This document shows positions 21,474 through 31,982 of a stretch of DNA of 64,000 bases, piece after piece. How positions within the stretch are numbered: position 1 is the stretch's first letter; each line of letters starts with the position of its first letter. Source of the DNA: Xanthomonas arboricola pv. guizotiae. Lineage in GTDB: Bacteria > Pseudomonadota > Gammaproteobacteria > Xanthomonadales > Xanthomonadaceae. The stretch lies in NCBI RefSeq assembly GCF_002940205.1, contig NZ_MDSK01000009.1, forward strand, positions 62,001 through 126,000, in the 5' to 3' direction. The notes under the pieces are model-generated. The model was not told the DNA's origin. It searched no databases and saw nothing but the letters and a program-made list of their open reading frames with translations. The translations under genes and the position numbers were made by a program.

Positions 21474-21852
21474 CTTCTCCCCTCGGGAGAAGATGCCCCG
21501 AAGGGGCGGATGAGGGGCGCCGCAACGCACCGGAAGATGGCAGCCATGACGAACGCGTCGCCACGCCTCAGCCAGGACAGACCATCGCATTTCCGCAGTG
21601 CTTCGCAACCGTCCCCTCACCCCAACCCCTCTCCCGACGGGAGAGGGGCTCCGAACAAGACGTGCGGCCAACTCACTTCTCCCCTCGGGAGAAGGTGCCC
21701 CGAAGGGGCGGATGAGGGGCGCCGCAACGCACCGGAAGATGCAGCCATGACGAACGCGTCGCCACGCCTCAGCCAGGGCAGACCATCGCACTTCCGCAGT
21801 GCTTCGCAACCGTTACCCTCACCCCAACCCCTCTCCCGGTGGGAGAGGGGCT
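21474..21852. repeat. Tandem duplication, two 177-bp copies with 202-bp period
   Basis: Copies at 21474-21650 and 21676-21852 are nearly identical. Each begins with the hairpin TTCTCCCCTCGGGAGAAG and ends with the palindrome-containing CCCCAACCCCTCTCCC...GGGAGAGGGGCT element common in xanthomonad intergenic DNA. The 25-bp gap is unique. The array fills the pyrG-kdsA gap and ends 20 bp before the kdsA start. Frames through it are not genes. Confidence 0.9.
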
Positions 21853-21871
21853 TTAATCAATAGGTGACCTG

Positions 21872-22705
21872 ATGAAACTGTGTGACTTTGACGTTGGCCT
21901 GGATCAGCCGTTGTTCCTGATCGCCGGCCCCTGCGTGATCGAGTCGATGCAGCTGCAGCTGGACGTGGCCGGCAGGCTCAAGGAGATCACCGGCAAGCTG
22001 GGGATCAACTTCATCTTCAAGTCGAGCTTCGACAAGGCCAACCGCACCTCCGGCACCAGCTTCCGCGGCCCGGGCCTGGAAGAAGGCCTGAAGGTGCTGG
22101 AGGCGGTGAAACGGCAGATCGGAGTGCCGGTGCTGACCGACGTGCACGAATACACCCCGATGAACGAGGTCGCCGCCGTCGTCGACGTGCTGCAGACCCC
22201 AGCGTTTCTGGTGCGCCAGACCGATTTCATCAAGAACGTCTGCGCCGCCGGCAAACCGGTCAACATCAAGAAGGGCCAGTTCCTGGCGCCGTGGGACATG
22301 AAGCCGGTGGTGGACAAGGCCAAGTCGACCGGCAACGAGCAGATCATGGTCTGCGAGCGTGGCGCCTCGTTCGGCTACAACAATCTGGTCAGCGACATGC
22401 GCTCGCTCAGTGTCATGCGCGACACCGGGTGCCCGGTGGTGTTCGATGCCACCCATTCGGTGCAATTGCCGGGCGGGCAGGGCAGCAGCTCCGGTGGCCA
22501 GCGCGAATTCGTGCCGGTGCTGGCGCGCGCCGCAGTGGCGGTCGGCATTTCCGGCCTGTTTGCCGAAACCCATCCGGATCCGTCCAAGGCCTTGTCGGAC
22601 GGCCCCAACGCCTGGCCGCTGGACAAGATGGAGGCCTTGCTGGAAACGTTGCTGGCGCTGGATACCATCACCAAGCGTCATTGCTTTCTCGAACAAGGCG
22701 TCTGA
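21872..22705 (+). CDS. kdsA: 3-deoxy-8-phosphooctulonate (KDO-8-P) synthase
   Basis: 277-residue enzyme condensing phosphoenolpyruvate with arabinose 5-phosphate, the first committed step to the KDO of lipopolysaccharide. Family motifs are the N-terminal [22 protein letters not shown] with [36 protein letters not shown] and [15 protein letters not shown] Cys is not seen at the usual metal site near the N-terminus, which suggests the metal-independent type. It lies between pyrG and eno, though the duplicated repeat upstream may separate its promoter from pyrG. Confidence 0.96.
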   Translation: MKLCDFDVGLDQPLFLIAGPCVIESMQLQLDVAGRLKEITGKLGINFIFKSSFDKANRTSGTSFRGPGLEEGLKVLEAVKRQIGVPVLTDVHEYTPMNEVAAVVDVLQTPAFLVRQTDFIKNVCAAGKPVNIKKGQFLAPWDMKPVVDKAKSTGNEQIMVCERGASFGYNNLVSDMRSLSVMRDTGCPVVFDATHSVQLPGGQGSSSGGQREFVPVLARAAVAVGISGLFAETHPDPSKALSDGPNAWPLDKMEALLETLLALDTITKRHCFLEQGV

Positions 22706-22744
22706 CCATGCGCTGCAGCGGAGCGCGCGGCCGTTGCCGCGTGA

Positions 22745-24271
<1,527 letters not shown>

Positions 24272-24274
24272 GCC

Positions 24275-24631
24275 GTGCGCAACTGGCGCTGGCTACTGCT
24301 GGTGCTGGCGGTGCTGCTGGCTTGGCTGCAGTACCGCTTCTGGTTCGGGCCTGGGAATTCCGGCGAAGTCATGATGCTGGAAGCCCAGGTCGCGCATCAG
24401 TCACAGGACAACGAAGGTCTGCGCCAACGCAACCAGGCGTTGGCAGCAGAGGTCAAGGATTTGAAGGACGGCGAGGCCGCAATCGAGGAACGCGCGCGCA
24501 GCGAGCTGGGCATGATCAAACCGGGCGAGACGTTCTATCGCGTGGTCGAGGATGCACCGCCGTTGCCGCCTGCAGTGGTCGCGCCGTCCGCTGCGCCCGT
24601 CGAGCCCGACGCTCCGGCGGAACAGCCATGA
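24275..24631 (+). CDS. ftsB: Cell division protein FtsB
   Basis: 118-residue bitopic membrane protein of the FtsBLQ divisome complex. A transmembrane helix (about 5-21) is followed by a coiled coil (about 33-70; [19 protein letters not shown]) and the conserved [16 protein letters not shown]. The C-terminal tail is alanine- and proline-rich and longer than in E. coli FtsB. The start is GTG at 24275, three bases after eno, and the stop overlaps the ispD start (ATGA). The eno-ftsB-ispD order is conserved in many gammaproteobacteria. Confidence 0.93.
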   Translation: MRNWRWLLLVLAVLLAWLQYRFWFGPGNSGEVMMLEAQVAHQSQDNEGLRQRNQALAAEVKDLKDGEAAIEERARSELGMIKPGETFYRVVEDAPPLPPAVVAPSAAPVEPDAPAEQP

Positions 24632-25428
24632 CCGGTTCGATCTGGGCGATCGTGCCGGCCGCCGGGCGCGGCACGCGCTTTGGTGGGCACACCCCCAAAC
24701 AATATCTGTCCGCTGCCGGGCAACCGCTGATGGCCTACACGCTGGCGGCGCTTGCCGCGCATCCGGTGGTGGCCGGCATCGTGGTGGCCATTGCGCCCGA
24801 CGATGCGGATTGGCCAGGCTGGACCTTGGTGCAGGACAAGCCGGTGCTGACCTGCGTCGGCGGTGGGACACGTGCGGCATCGGTGCTGGCCGGATTGCTG
24901 GCCTTGCCGGAGAGCGTGCGGGCCGATGACTTTGTGCTGGTGCACGATGCCGCGCGGCCCAATCTCGCCCTGGCCGATCTGGAGCGCCTGCTGGAAATCG
25001 GCCGCGGCGATCCGGTCGGCGCGATCCTCGCTGCACCGGTGCGCGACACGCTCAAGCGTGCCGGCGACGATGGCGGCATCGATGCCACCGAGCCGCGCGA
25101 GCGGCTGTGGCGCGCGCTGACCCCGCAGCTGTTCCGTCGCCATCAACTGATCCGCGGCCTTACCGAAGCGTCGGCCGCTGGCGTGGACGTGACCGACGAG
25201 GCGATGGCGATGGAGCGGCTGGGATTGCGCCCGTTGCTGGTGGAAGGTGCCGAAGACAACTTCAAGGTGACCACGCCAACGGATCTGGCGCGCTTCGAAT
25301 TCGAACTGGCGCGCCGCGGCGTGGCAGTGGATGCCCGGTCGCCTGCAACCGACCCGCGCGCCGGGGCGGTCGTTGGTCAGACCGATGCGCTGTCCGCTGG
25401 CGCGCACCACGACGCCGACGCTCCCTAA
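24628..25428 (+). CDS. ispD: 2-C-methyl-D-erythritol 4-phosphate cytidylyltransferase
   Basis: 266-residue enzyme of the MEP isoprenoid pathway, making CDP-methylerythritol from MEP and CTP. The nucleotide-binding N-terminus reads [22 protein letters not shown], followed by [17 protein letters not shown] and [12 protein letters not shown] tail of about 30 residues beyond the catalytic domain (from about 235) is rich in Ala, Asp and Gly and looks dispensable. ATG at 24628 overlaps the ftsB stop. ispF begins 15 bp downstream, so consecutive pathway steps are likely made from one transcript. Confidence 0.96.
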   Translation: MTGSIWAIVPAAGRGTRFGGHTPKQYLSAAGQPLMAYTLAALAAHPVVAGIVVAIAPDDADWPGWTLVQDKPVLTCVGGGTRAASVLAGLLALPESVRADDFVLVHDAARPNLALADLERLLEIGRGDPVGAILAAPVRDTLKRAGDDGGIDATEPRERLWRALTPQLFRRHQLIRGLTEASAAGVDVTDEAMAMERLGLRPLLVEGAEDNFKVTTPTDLARFEFELARRGVAVDARSPATDPRAGAVVGQTDALSAGAHHDADAP

Positions 25429-25443
25429 TCACCACGGATTACC

Positions 25444-25935
25444 ATGTCTTTCAATTTTCGAATCGGTCAGGGCTACGACGTGCACGCGTTCGGTGCGGGC
25501 GACCACGTGATGCTGGGCGGCGTGCGCGTCGCGCACAGCCATGGCGTGCTCGCGCACAGCGATGGCGACGTGGTGCTGCACGCGCTATGCGATGCGATGC
25601 TGGGCGCGCTGGCGCTGGGCGATATCGGTCAGCACTTTCCGCCGTCCGACGCGCGCTGGAAGGATGCCGACAGCGCGCAGTTCCTGCAGCATTGCGATCA
25701 CTTGCTGCGCGAGCGCGGCTGGCGGGTCGGCAATGCCGATGTCACCGTGATCTGTGAGCGCCCCAAGATCGGCCCGCATGCGCTGGCGATGCGCGAGCGT
25801 ATTGCCGGCCTGCTGGCGATCGAACTCGATGCAGTCAGCGTCAAGGCCACCACCAGCGAAAAACTGGGCTTCACCGGCCGCAGCGAGGGCATCGCCGCGC
25901 AAGCGGCGGTCTTGCTCGGCAAGATCGCTGGCTGA
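25444..25935 (+). CDS. ispF: 2-C-methyl-D-erythritol 2,4-cyclodiphosphate synthase
   Basis: 163-residue trimeric zinc enzyme of the MEP pathway. Metal ligands are visible in GQGYDVHAF (Asp and His near 10-12) and in the [19 protein letters not shown] region. The C-terminal motif [19 protein letters not shown] is intact. It follows ispD by 15 bp in the usual ispDF order and precedes truD, an arrangement shared with E. coli. Confidence 0.97.
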   Translation: MSFNFRIGQGYDVHAFGAGDHVMLGGVRVAHSHGVLAHSDGDVVLHALCDAMLGALALGDIGQHFPPSDARWKDADSAQFLQHCDHLLRERGWRVGNADVTVICERPKIGPHALAMRERIAGLLAIELDAVSVKATTSEKLGFTGRSEGIAAQAAVLLGKIAG

Positions 25936-26186
25936 CCGCGGCTCACAGACGCCTGCGCTTACTGTCGGTGTGCGCGGACGTTGGCCGGGCACGGCGATTG
26001 CCACGCATACCCTGCAGTGCTGAGCCTGCCGTCCACACGCATCCGGCCACCGCCGGCCAGGTGTTCCAGCCGCTCCATACCGCGGTTACCTGTGCCGGGC
26101 TCGTCTTGGCGTCGCACCGCGACACCACCGCGCCGAGGCATTCGGCTCACAGCGCACGACCTGTCGGCGCGAAGGTAAATCACAGC

Positions 26187-27296
26187 ATGAGCGACACCTC
26201 TGTTCTGCCGCGCGCGCATGGCGCTGCGGTCCTCGACGCGGCAATGCGCAGCACGCCCGAGGATTTTCAGGTCGATGAGCTGCCGGCCTTCGAGCCCACC
26301 GGCGAGGGCGAGCACCTGTTGCTCACCATCCGCAAGCGCGGGCAGAACACCGCCTATATCGCGAAAAAACTCGCGCAGTGGGCCGGGATCGCCGAGATGG
26401 GCGTCAGCTACGCCGGGCTGAAGGACCGCCATGCGGTGACCACGCAGTGCTTCAGCGTGCATCTGCCCAAGCGCATCGCGCCGGAGCTCGCCACGCTCGA
26501 CGACGATGAGATGCAGGTCATCGCCAGCATCTGGCACAACCGCAAGCTGCAACGCGGCGCACTGCTGGGCAATCGTTTCGTGTTGACGTTGCGCCAGGTG
26601 CAGGGCGAGCGCACGGCGATCGAGCAGCGCCTGCAGGCGATCGCCGCGCGCGGTATCCCGAACTGGTTTGGCGAACAGCGTTTCGGCCGCGATGGCGGCA
26701 ACGTGGCCTCCGCGCTGGCGATGTTCGGTTATGTGTCCAATGCCGACGGCACCGTGTCGGCGGCGCCTGCATCCCGGCGGCGGCTGCGCAACGATCAACG
26801 CGCGATGCTGCTGTCGGCAGCGCGTTCGGCGTTGTTCAATCGTGTGCTCAGCGCACGCGTGGAGCAGGGCAGCTGGGACACCGCGCTGGAGGGCGAGGCG
26901 TGGATGCTGGATGGCTCGCGCAGCGTGTTCGGCCCCGAGCCGTTCACCGATGTACTGGCAGAGCGCCTGGCGCGCTTCGATATCCATCCCAGCGGGCCGT
27001 TGTGGGGCGCCGGCGAGCTGCGTTCGACCGGGCAGGCCGCGGCGGTGGAGCAGGGCGCATTGTCCGACCCGCAATCGGAGGTGCTGCGCCAAGGCCTGGA
27101 GGCCGCGGGCCTGAAGCAGGAGCGCCGCGCACTGCGCTTGCGTCCGCAACAGCTGGAGTATCGCTGGCTGGATGCGGACAGCCTGCAGATCGAATTCGCA
27201 CTGCCGCCGGGCTGCTACGCCACCGCGGTGCTGTGGGAGCTGGGCAAGGTCAGCGACGCCGGCCGTCTCAACGCCGGCCTGCGTTCCGACACCTAG
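26187..27296 (+). CDS. truD: tRNA pseudouridine(13) synthase TruD
   Basis: 369-residue enzyme forming pseudouridine at position 13 of some tRNAs. The catalytic aspartate D80 lies in the conserved [13 protein letters not shown], and the N-terminal [13 protein letters not shown] and [14 protein letters not shown] segments are diagnostic. The start ATG at 26187 gives the expected N-terminus; an open frame upstream to 25968 is rejected because it adds no conserved sequence. The gene lies 251 bp after ispF. In E. coli surE follows directly, whereas here an Smr gene on the other strand intervenes. Confidence 0.95.
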   Translation: MSDTSVLPRAHGAAVLDAAMRSTPEDFQVDELPAFEPTGEGEHLLLTIRKRGQNTAYIAKKLAQWAGIAEMGVSYAGLKDRHAVTTQCFSVHLPKRIAPELATLDDDEMQVIASIWHNRKLQRGALLGNRFVLTLRQVQGERTAIEQRLQAIAARGIPNWFGEQRFGRDGGNVASALAMFGYVSNADGTVSAAPASRRRLRNDQRAMLLSAARSALFNRVLSARVEQGSWDTALEGEAWMLDGSRSVFGPEPFTDVLAERLARFDIHPSGPLWGAGELRSTGQAAAVEQGALSDPQSEVLRQGLEAAGLKQERRALRLRPQQLEYRWLDADSLQIEFALPPGCYATAVLWELGKVSDAGRLNAGLRSDT

Positions 27297-27432
27297 GCCT
27301 GCTCGGTGGTCGTCGACCGCCCGGCAAACACGTCACCGCCGTAGCAGCGGACCTGGCCGCGACAGGCCTGCCCATCAACGCGTCCTTTGCGCAAGCGCAT
27401 GGCTACATCGGCGACCCATCGCCCAATCGCCG

Positions 27433-27978
27433 CTAACGCCGCGCCAGCAACACCAGCAACGCCCCGGTGCCACCTTGCGTGGCCGGCGCGGAATGAAACG
27501 CCAGCACGTCGTTGCGCTGACGCAGCAGGCGATCCATCAGGTTTTTCAACACCGGCGCGCCGTTGTCCGACTGCAGCCCCTTGCCGTGGATGATGCGCAC
27601 GCAGCCATGCTCGTGCGCATGCGCTTCCAGCAGGAACTGCCGCAGCAGGGCTTCCGCCTGCGCGGCGCTGGCGCCATGCAGGTCCAGTTCGTCCTGGATC
27701 GAGAACTGACCGCGCTTGAGCCGCTGAAACAATCGGGTGGGAAGATTCTCGCGCCGGTAGCTGGCGGTATCGCCCGCCTCCAGCGGCGCACTGTCGCGCA
27801 GCAGACGCGCGAATTCGGTGTGCGCTTGCGCCTCGTCGCGCTCGGCCATGCGTGCGCGCGGCTTGGGGCGCGGCTTGGCATTGGCCGGTGGGGCGACTTC
27901 ACGAATCGGCTTGACCGCGCCGATCGCTGCGCGGAACAGCGCGCCGTCGTCTTCGTCTTCAGGATGCGACATGCGCAC
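27433..27978 (-). CDS. Smr domain protein (SmrA-like DNA nickase)
   Basis: 181-residue protein with a C-terminal Smr domain (about 90-181), the MutS2-type endonuclease fold. The family motifs are DELDLHGASAAQAE and RIIHGKGL. The N-terminal half is charged and proline-rich and unlikely to be folded. The length agrees with E. coli SmrA/YdaL-like proteins rather than MutS2. MRMSHPE at 27978 or MSHPE at 27972 are both possible starts. It is inserted on the opposite strand between truD and surE and is divergent from surE. Confidence 0.88.
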   Translation of the reverse strand: MRMSHPEDEDDGALFRAAIGAVKPIREVAPPANAKPRPKPRARMAERDEAQAHTEFARLLRDSAPLEAGDTASYRRENLPTRLFQRLKRGQFSIQDELDLHGASAAQAEALLRQFLLEAHAHEHGCVRIIHGKGLQSDNGAPVLKNLMDRLLRQRNDVLAFHSAPATQGGTGALLVLLARR

Positions 27979-28071
27979 AGCCTAACCTGCCCAACCCCAG
28001 GTGCAAGCGAAGATCAAGCGCGAAGGGCGCGGACGCATCCGGTATCATGACCCGGTTTTCCGAGGAGTCCC

Positions 28072-28851
28072 ATGCGCGTACTGGTTAGCAACGACGACGG
28101 TGTCGACGCCCCCGGCATCCAGATTTTGGCCGAGGCGCTGCGCCATGCCGGTCATGAAGTGATGGTGGTCGCGCCCGACCGCGACCGCTCCGGCGCCAGC
28201 AACTCGCTGACGCTGGATGCGCCGATCCGCACCCGCCGCATCGACGCGCAGACCTGCGCGGTTGCCGGCACGCCGACCGACTGCGTGCATCTGGCGCTGA
28301 CCGGCATGCTCGATTACGACCCGGATATCGTGGTCTCCGGCATCAACAACTCGGCCAATCTCGGCGACGACGTGATCTATTCGGGCACCGTGTCCGCCGC
28401 GATGGAAGGCCGCTTCCTCGGCCTGCCGGCGGTGGCGGTCTCGCTGGTGACGCACAATCACGAAGCGCATCACTACGAAACCGCCGCGCGCGCCGCGGTG
28501 GAGATCGTGGCGCGGCTGAAGGCCGACCCGTTGCCCGCCGATACCATCCTCAACGTCAACGTGCCGGACCTGGCCTGGTCGGAGGTGCTCGGTTTCGAGG
28601 TCACCCGGCTGGGCAACCGCCACCGGTCCGAGCCCTGCGTGCCGCAGCGCGACCCGCGCGGCCGCACCGTGTACTGGATCGGCCCGGCCGGGCCGGAGCA
28701 GGACGCTGGCGCCGGCACCGACTTCCATGCCGTGCGCACCGGGCATATCTCGATCACCCCGATCCATGTCGACCTGACCCGCTATCAGGCGCTGGAGACG
28801 GTGGCCGGCTGGGTGGGCGGCCTGACCGCCGCGCTGGATACGCCGGCATGA
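28072..28851 (+). CDS. surE: 5'/3'-nucleotidase SurE
   Basis: 259-residue metal-dependent phosphatase acting on nucleoside monophosphates. The family N-terminus [16 protein letters not shown] supplies the two metal-binding aspartates, and further ligands lie in the [12 protein letters not shown] and [13 protein letters not shown] segments. It overlaps the pcm start by four bases (ATGA). A -10-like TATCAT lies about 30 bp upstream and GAGGAG precedes the start. The surE-pcm-nlpD order matches other gammaproteobacteria. Confidence 0.96.
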   Translation: MRVLVSNDDGVDAPGIQILAEALRHAGHEVMVVAPDRDRSGASNSLTLDAPIRTRRIDAQTCAVAGTPTDCVHLALTGMLDYDPDIVVSGINNSANLGDDVIYSGTVSAAMEGRFLGLPAVAVSLVTHNHEAHHYETAARAAVEIVARLKADPLPADTILNVNVPDLAWSEVLGFEVTRLGNRHRSEPCVPQRDPRGRTVYWIGPAGPEQDAGAGTDFHAVRTGHISITPIHVDLTRYQALETVAGWVGGLTAALDTPA

Positions 28852-29525
28852 CGCCGAGGCTGCGGCTGCAACCGGAATCGGTCGGGATCGGCATGACCTC
28901 GCAACGCGTGCGCGACCGGCTGGTCGAGCGCCTGCGCGAGGCCGGCATCCAGGACGAGGCCACGCTCAACGCGGTGCGCACCGTGCCGCGCCATCTGTTC
29001 ATCGACGAAGCGCTGGCCTCGCGTGCCTACGAAGACACCGCCCTGCCGATCGGCCACGGCCAGACCATCTCGCAGCCCTGGGTGGTCGCGCGCATGACCG
29101 AGGCGGTGCGGCAGGTCGGCCCGACCAGGGTGCTCGAAGTGGGCACCGGCTCCGGCTACCAGGGCGCGATCCTCGCCGCGCTGGGGCTGGAGGTGTACAC
29201 GGTCGAGCGTATCGGCGACCTGCTGCGGCAGGCGCGCAAGCGCTTCCGCCATCTGGGCATGAACGTGCGCAGCAAGCACGACGACGGCCGCATCGGCTGG
29301 CCCGAACACGGCCCCTACGATGCCATCGTGGTCACCGCCGCCGCCCCGGCGCTGGTCGATGCGCTGGTCGATCAGCTGGCGGTCGGCGGGCGGCTGGTCG
29401 CCCCGGTCGGCGGCGCCTCGTCGCAGTCACTGGTGCAACTCACCCGCGCTGCCGACGGCGCGATCGAGCAGCAGGTTCTGGCGCCGGTCACGTTCGTCCC
29501 GCTGTTGTCGGGCATGCTGGATTGA
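28848..29525 (+). CDS. pcm: Protein-L-isoaspartate O-methyltransferase
   Basis: 225-residue SAM-dependent repair enzyme that methylates isoaspartyl residues in damaged proteins. Family motifs are [37 protein letters not shown], the SAM-binding [13 protein letters not shown] and a late [11 protein letters not shown]. The start overlaps the surE stop (ATGA), so the two are translationally coupled. The N-terminus is slightly longer than in E. coli Pcm ([19 protein letters not shown]). Confidence 0.95.
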   Translation: MTPRLRLQPESVGIGMTSQRVRDRLVERLREAGIQDEATLNAVRTVPRHLFIDEALASRAYEDTALPIGHGQTISQPWVVARMTEAVRQVGPTRVLEVGTGSGYQGAILAALGLEVYTVERIGDLLRQARKRFRHLGMNVRSKHDDGRIGWPEHGPYDAIVVTAAAPALVDALVDQLAVGGRLVAPVGGASSQSLVQLTRAADGAIEQQVLAPVTFVPLLSGMLD

Positions 29526-29543
29526 ATCCATGAGAGTCTTTCG

Positions 29544-30158
29544 ATGAAGATCTTCGGGCCGTTGTACGACGTGGCCATTCGTTGGTCGCGCAATCGCCGC
29601 GCTCCGGCGCTGCTGACCGGCCTCAGTTTCGTGGAGGGCTTCATCTTCCCGGTGCCGCCGGAGGTGATGCTGGCGCCGATGTCGCTGGCCGAACCCCGGC
29701 GCGCCCTGTGGTTTGCCACCCTGAGCCTGATGGGCTCGGTCTGTGGCGCGCTGGTCGGTTATCTGCTGGGCCATTTCGCCTTCGCCGCATTGCAGCCGTT
29801 GATCGAATGGCTGGGCTGGAGCGCGAAGATCCAGGCGCAGATCGAGACGCTGCGCACGCTGGTCGCCGATTCGCCGTGGCAGGCCTTCTGGGCGCTGGTG
29901 CTGGTGGGCTTCACCCCGATCCCGTTGAAGATCTTTACCTGGGCCTCGGGCGTGGTCGGTGTGCCGATCCTGCCCTTCATCGCCAGCATGCTGGTGGGGC
30001 GCGGCAAGCGCGTGTATCTGGTGGCCGGCGCGATCCGGCTGGGTGGGGCGCGTGCCGAAGCCGCGCTGCATCGCTGGATCGAGCCGCTGGGCTGGGTGGC
30101 CATGGCCGTCCTGGCGGTGGGCGCGGGCTGGCTGCTGTGGAAGACAACCAACGGATGA
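29544..30158 (+). CDS. YqaA family membrane protein (DedA/VTT superfamily)
   Basis: 204-residue inner-membrane protein of the YqaA branch of the DedA/SNARE-associated family. Key segments are GLSFVEGFIFPVPPEVML near residue 30, a middle FWALVLVGFTPIPLKIFTWASG and a hydrophobic C-terminal helix. Such proteins are proposed lipid scramblases or envelope-homeostasis factors. It lies 18 bp after pcm, and its stop overlaps the nlpD start (ATGA). Confidence 0.88.
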   Translation: MKIFGPLYDVAIRWSRNRRAPALLTGLSFVEGFIFPVPPEVMLAPMSLAEPRRALWFATLSLMGSVCGALVGYLLGHFAFAALQPLIEWLGWSAKIQAQIETLRTLVADSPWQAFWALVLVGFTPIPLKIFTWASGVVGVPILPFIASMLVGRGKRVYLVAGAIRLGGARAEAALHRWIEPLGWVAMAVLAVGAGWLLWKTTNG

Positions 30159-30931
30159 GCAAGTTGCAGATGAATTCGGTACGTAAGACAGCAGTCCTGC
30201 TCGCAGTCGCCGTCGGGCTGGGCGCCTGCAGCAGCGCCACGGTGGTGCGTTCGCCCGGAGCCGGCGGTGGTTCGGCGTCCGCGCGCCCGTCCGCGGCGCC
30301 GCGTCCGTCGGTGCCGCGCCCGGGGGCGACCGTCACCGTGCAGCGTGGCGACACGCTGTACGCCATCTCGCGCCGCACCAATATCACCGCGCAGGACCTG
30401 GCGGCCTGGAATGGCCTGTCCTCGCCGAATACCATCTATCCCGGTCAGACCCTCAAGCTCTATCCAGCCGGAGCCAGCAGGCCGGGCGGTGGCGCGGCCA
30501 GCGCCGGCACGGTGGTTCCGCCGCGCCCGAGCGCGCCGATCGCAGCACCGGCCAGCAGCGGATTTCCGTGGCGCTGGCCGGCCGACGGGGTGGTGGTCGG
30601 CACCTTCGTCAGCGGCGAGACCACCAAGCAGGGCGTGGACATCGCCGGTGCCAGCGGGCAGGCGGTGCGTGCAGCGGCCGATGGCGTGGTGGTGTACTCC
30701 GGCGCCGGCCTGATCGGCTACGGCGAGCTGATCATCATCAAGCACAACGACCAGTGGCTGTCCGCCTACGGACACAACCGCAAGCGCCTGCTCAACGAAG
30801 GCCAGAGCGTCAAGGCCGGCCAGCAGATCGCCGAGATGGGCCGCAGCGGCGCCGCCCGCGACATGCTGCACTTCGAGATCCGCTACAACGGCAAGCCGGT
30901 GGATCCGCTGCTGTATCTGCCTAAAAAGTGA
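30155..30931 (+). CDS. nlpD: Lipoprotein NlpD-like, LysM and M23 (LytM) domains
   Basis: 258-residue outer-membrane lipoprotein that in E. coli activates the amidase AmiC at the septum. A lipobox (LGACSS, Cys near 25) is followed by a Ser/Pro/Ala linker. A LysM domain (about 58-102; VTVQRGDTLYAISRRTNI) and an M23 domain (about 140-256; GVDIAGASGQAVRAAADG, ending LHFEIRYNGKPVDPLLYL) complete it. The zinc ligands of active M23 enzymes look incomplete, as expected for an activator. The stop is embedded in an AATAGGG repeat. No rpoS gene follows, unlike in E. coli. Confidence 0.93.
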   Translation: MSKLQMNSVRKTAVLLAVAVGLGACSSATVVRSPGAGGGSASARPSAAPRPSVPRPGATVTVQRGDTLYAISRRTNITAQDLAAWNGLSSPNTIYPGQTLKLYPAGASRPGGGAASAGTVVPPRPSAPIAAPASSGFPWRWPADGVVVGTFVSGETTKQGVDIAGASGQAVRAAADGVVVYSGAGLIGYGELIIIKHNDQWLSAYGHNRKRLLNEGQSVKAGQQIAEMGRSGAARDMLHFEIRYNGKPVDPLLYLPKK

Positions 30932-31066
30932 ATAGGGAATAGGGAGTCGCAACAGCCTTGGGCTGGAGCTTTATCGGTGGGCCGCGTGCGACGCCCTGCA
31001 GAGGCACGGCATCTTAGGCTTTATCAAATTATGGTTTGACAGAGAAACTTCAGCCCGGCCTGCTTT

Positions 31067-31223
31067 CCCGATTCCCGATTCCCGATTCCCGATTCCCGAT
31101 TCCCGATTCCCGATTCCCGATTCCCGACTCCCTAATCCCTAATCCCTAATCCCTAATCCCTAATCCCTAATCCCTAATCCCTAATCCCTAATCCCTAATC
31201 CCTAATCCCTAATCCCTAATCCC
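31067..31223. repeat. Heptamer array: 8x CCCGATT, 1x CCCGACT, 13x CCCTAAT
   Basis: Twenty-two uninterrupted 7-bp units: CCCGATT at 31067-31122, one CCCGACT at 31123-31129 and CCCTAAT at 31130-31220, then CCC. The array lies between nlpD and the convergent Mth938-like gene. Its last unit supplies the stop codon and end of that gene. A short complementary piece (AATAGGGAATAGGGAG) sits at the nlpD stop near 30932. There are no spacers, so it is not a CRISPR. The rest of 30950-31066 shows no gene. Confidence 0.97.
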
Positions 31224-31596
31224 GGCCTTCCAGAATCATCGCCAAGGCCACCCGGCGGCCTTCGCTGGCCAGCACGTTGTAGGTGCGCGCCGCGGCCGCA
31301 TTGGTCATCGCTTCCAGGCCGATGCCGCGGGTCAGGCAGGCTGCCAGCACGTCCGTCTTGGGGAACTGCTGCCGCTCGCCGGTGCCGAGCAGGATCACCC
31401 CCGGGGCGAGCGCCAGCACCGCGTCCATGTGCGCGACCTGGAGTTGTTCCAGGCCGGACACCGGCCAGCCTTCCACCAGCTCGTCCGGCATCAGGATGAA
31501 GCTGCGCTGCAGAATCTGCTCGTTCACCTTGGCGTGGCGGCCATCGGCCGCGCGCAGCGCATAGGTGTAGTCGGGGTGTTCCTGGCTTAATGGCAT
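31216..31596 (-). CDS. Mth938-like domain protein (DUF498)
   Basis: 126-residue protein of the Mth938-like fold, related to the NDUFAF3 assembly factors of mitochondria; a Xanthomonas member has a known structure but the bacterial role is undefined. Family landmarks are ILMPDELVEGWPVSGLEQL, GVILLGTGERQQFP and GIGLEAMTNAAAARTYNVLASEGR. The last codons (Arg-Asp-stop) fall in the heptamer array, whose ATTAGGG units create the TAG. It is probably co-transcribed with yhbY upstream (15-bp gap). Confidence 0.88.
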   Translation of the reverse strand: MPLSQEHPDYTYALRAADGRHAKVNEQILQRSFILMPDELVEGWPVSGLEQLQVAHMDAVLALAPGVILLGTGERQQFPKTDVLAACLTRGIGLEAMTNAAAARTYNVLASEGRRVALAMILEGRD

Positions 31597-31611
31597 GTCG
31601 AACTCGTCGGG

Positions 31612-31917
31612 TCAGCCGCGCGGCAGCACGATCTGACGCTTTTCCTTGCTGGGGCGGTACAGGATGGCGACATGGCCGATCCGCTGCACCAGCGCGCTGC
31701 CGGTCTGCTGGACCAGTTCGGCGATCATGGCGTCACGGGCCTCGCGATCCTCCGATGTCACCTTCACCTTGATCAATTCGTGGCGTTCGAGCACTTCCTC
31801 GAGTTCGGCCAGAAATGCCGGCGTGACCCCTTTGCCGCCGATTTGCAGCAGTGCCTTGAGATCGTGGGCCTGGCCGCGCAGGAAACGGTTCTGGGCGGAG
31901 GTGAGAACAATGGACAT
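31612..31917 (-). CDS. yhbY: YhbY family RNA-binding protein (CRM domain)
   Basis: 101-residue CRM-domain protein associated with the pre-50S ribosome in E. coli. The fold is marked by LTSAQNRFLRGQAHDLKALL, the GxxG loop QIGGKGVTP and KVTSEDREARDAM, then VQRIGHVAILYRPS. It is divergent from rlmE with a 65-bp shared promoter region (TATCAT at about 31951). Both act on ribosome assembly, an arrangement conserved with E. coli (yhbY/rlmE-ftsH). Confidence 0.94.
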   Translation of the reverse strand: MSIVLTSAQNRFLRGQAHDLKALLQIGGKGVTPAFLAELEEVLERHELIKVKVTSEDREARDAMIAELVQQTGSALVQRIGHVAILYRPSKEKRQIVLPRG

Positions 31918-31982
31918 GCAGGATCAAAGGGAAGCAAAGGGTGTTCAGGGTATCATGGCGACCCGTTCAGACCCTTTTGCCG

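Noticed and set aside
31067-31223. CRISPR array or telomere-like repeat
   Set aside because: Units are contiguous 7-mers without spacers, so it is not a CRISPR. The resemblance of ATTAGGG to telomere repeats is superficial on a bacterial chromosome.
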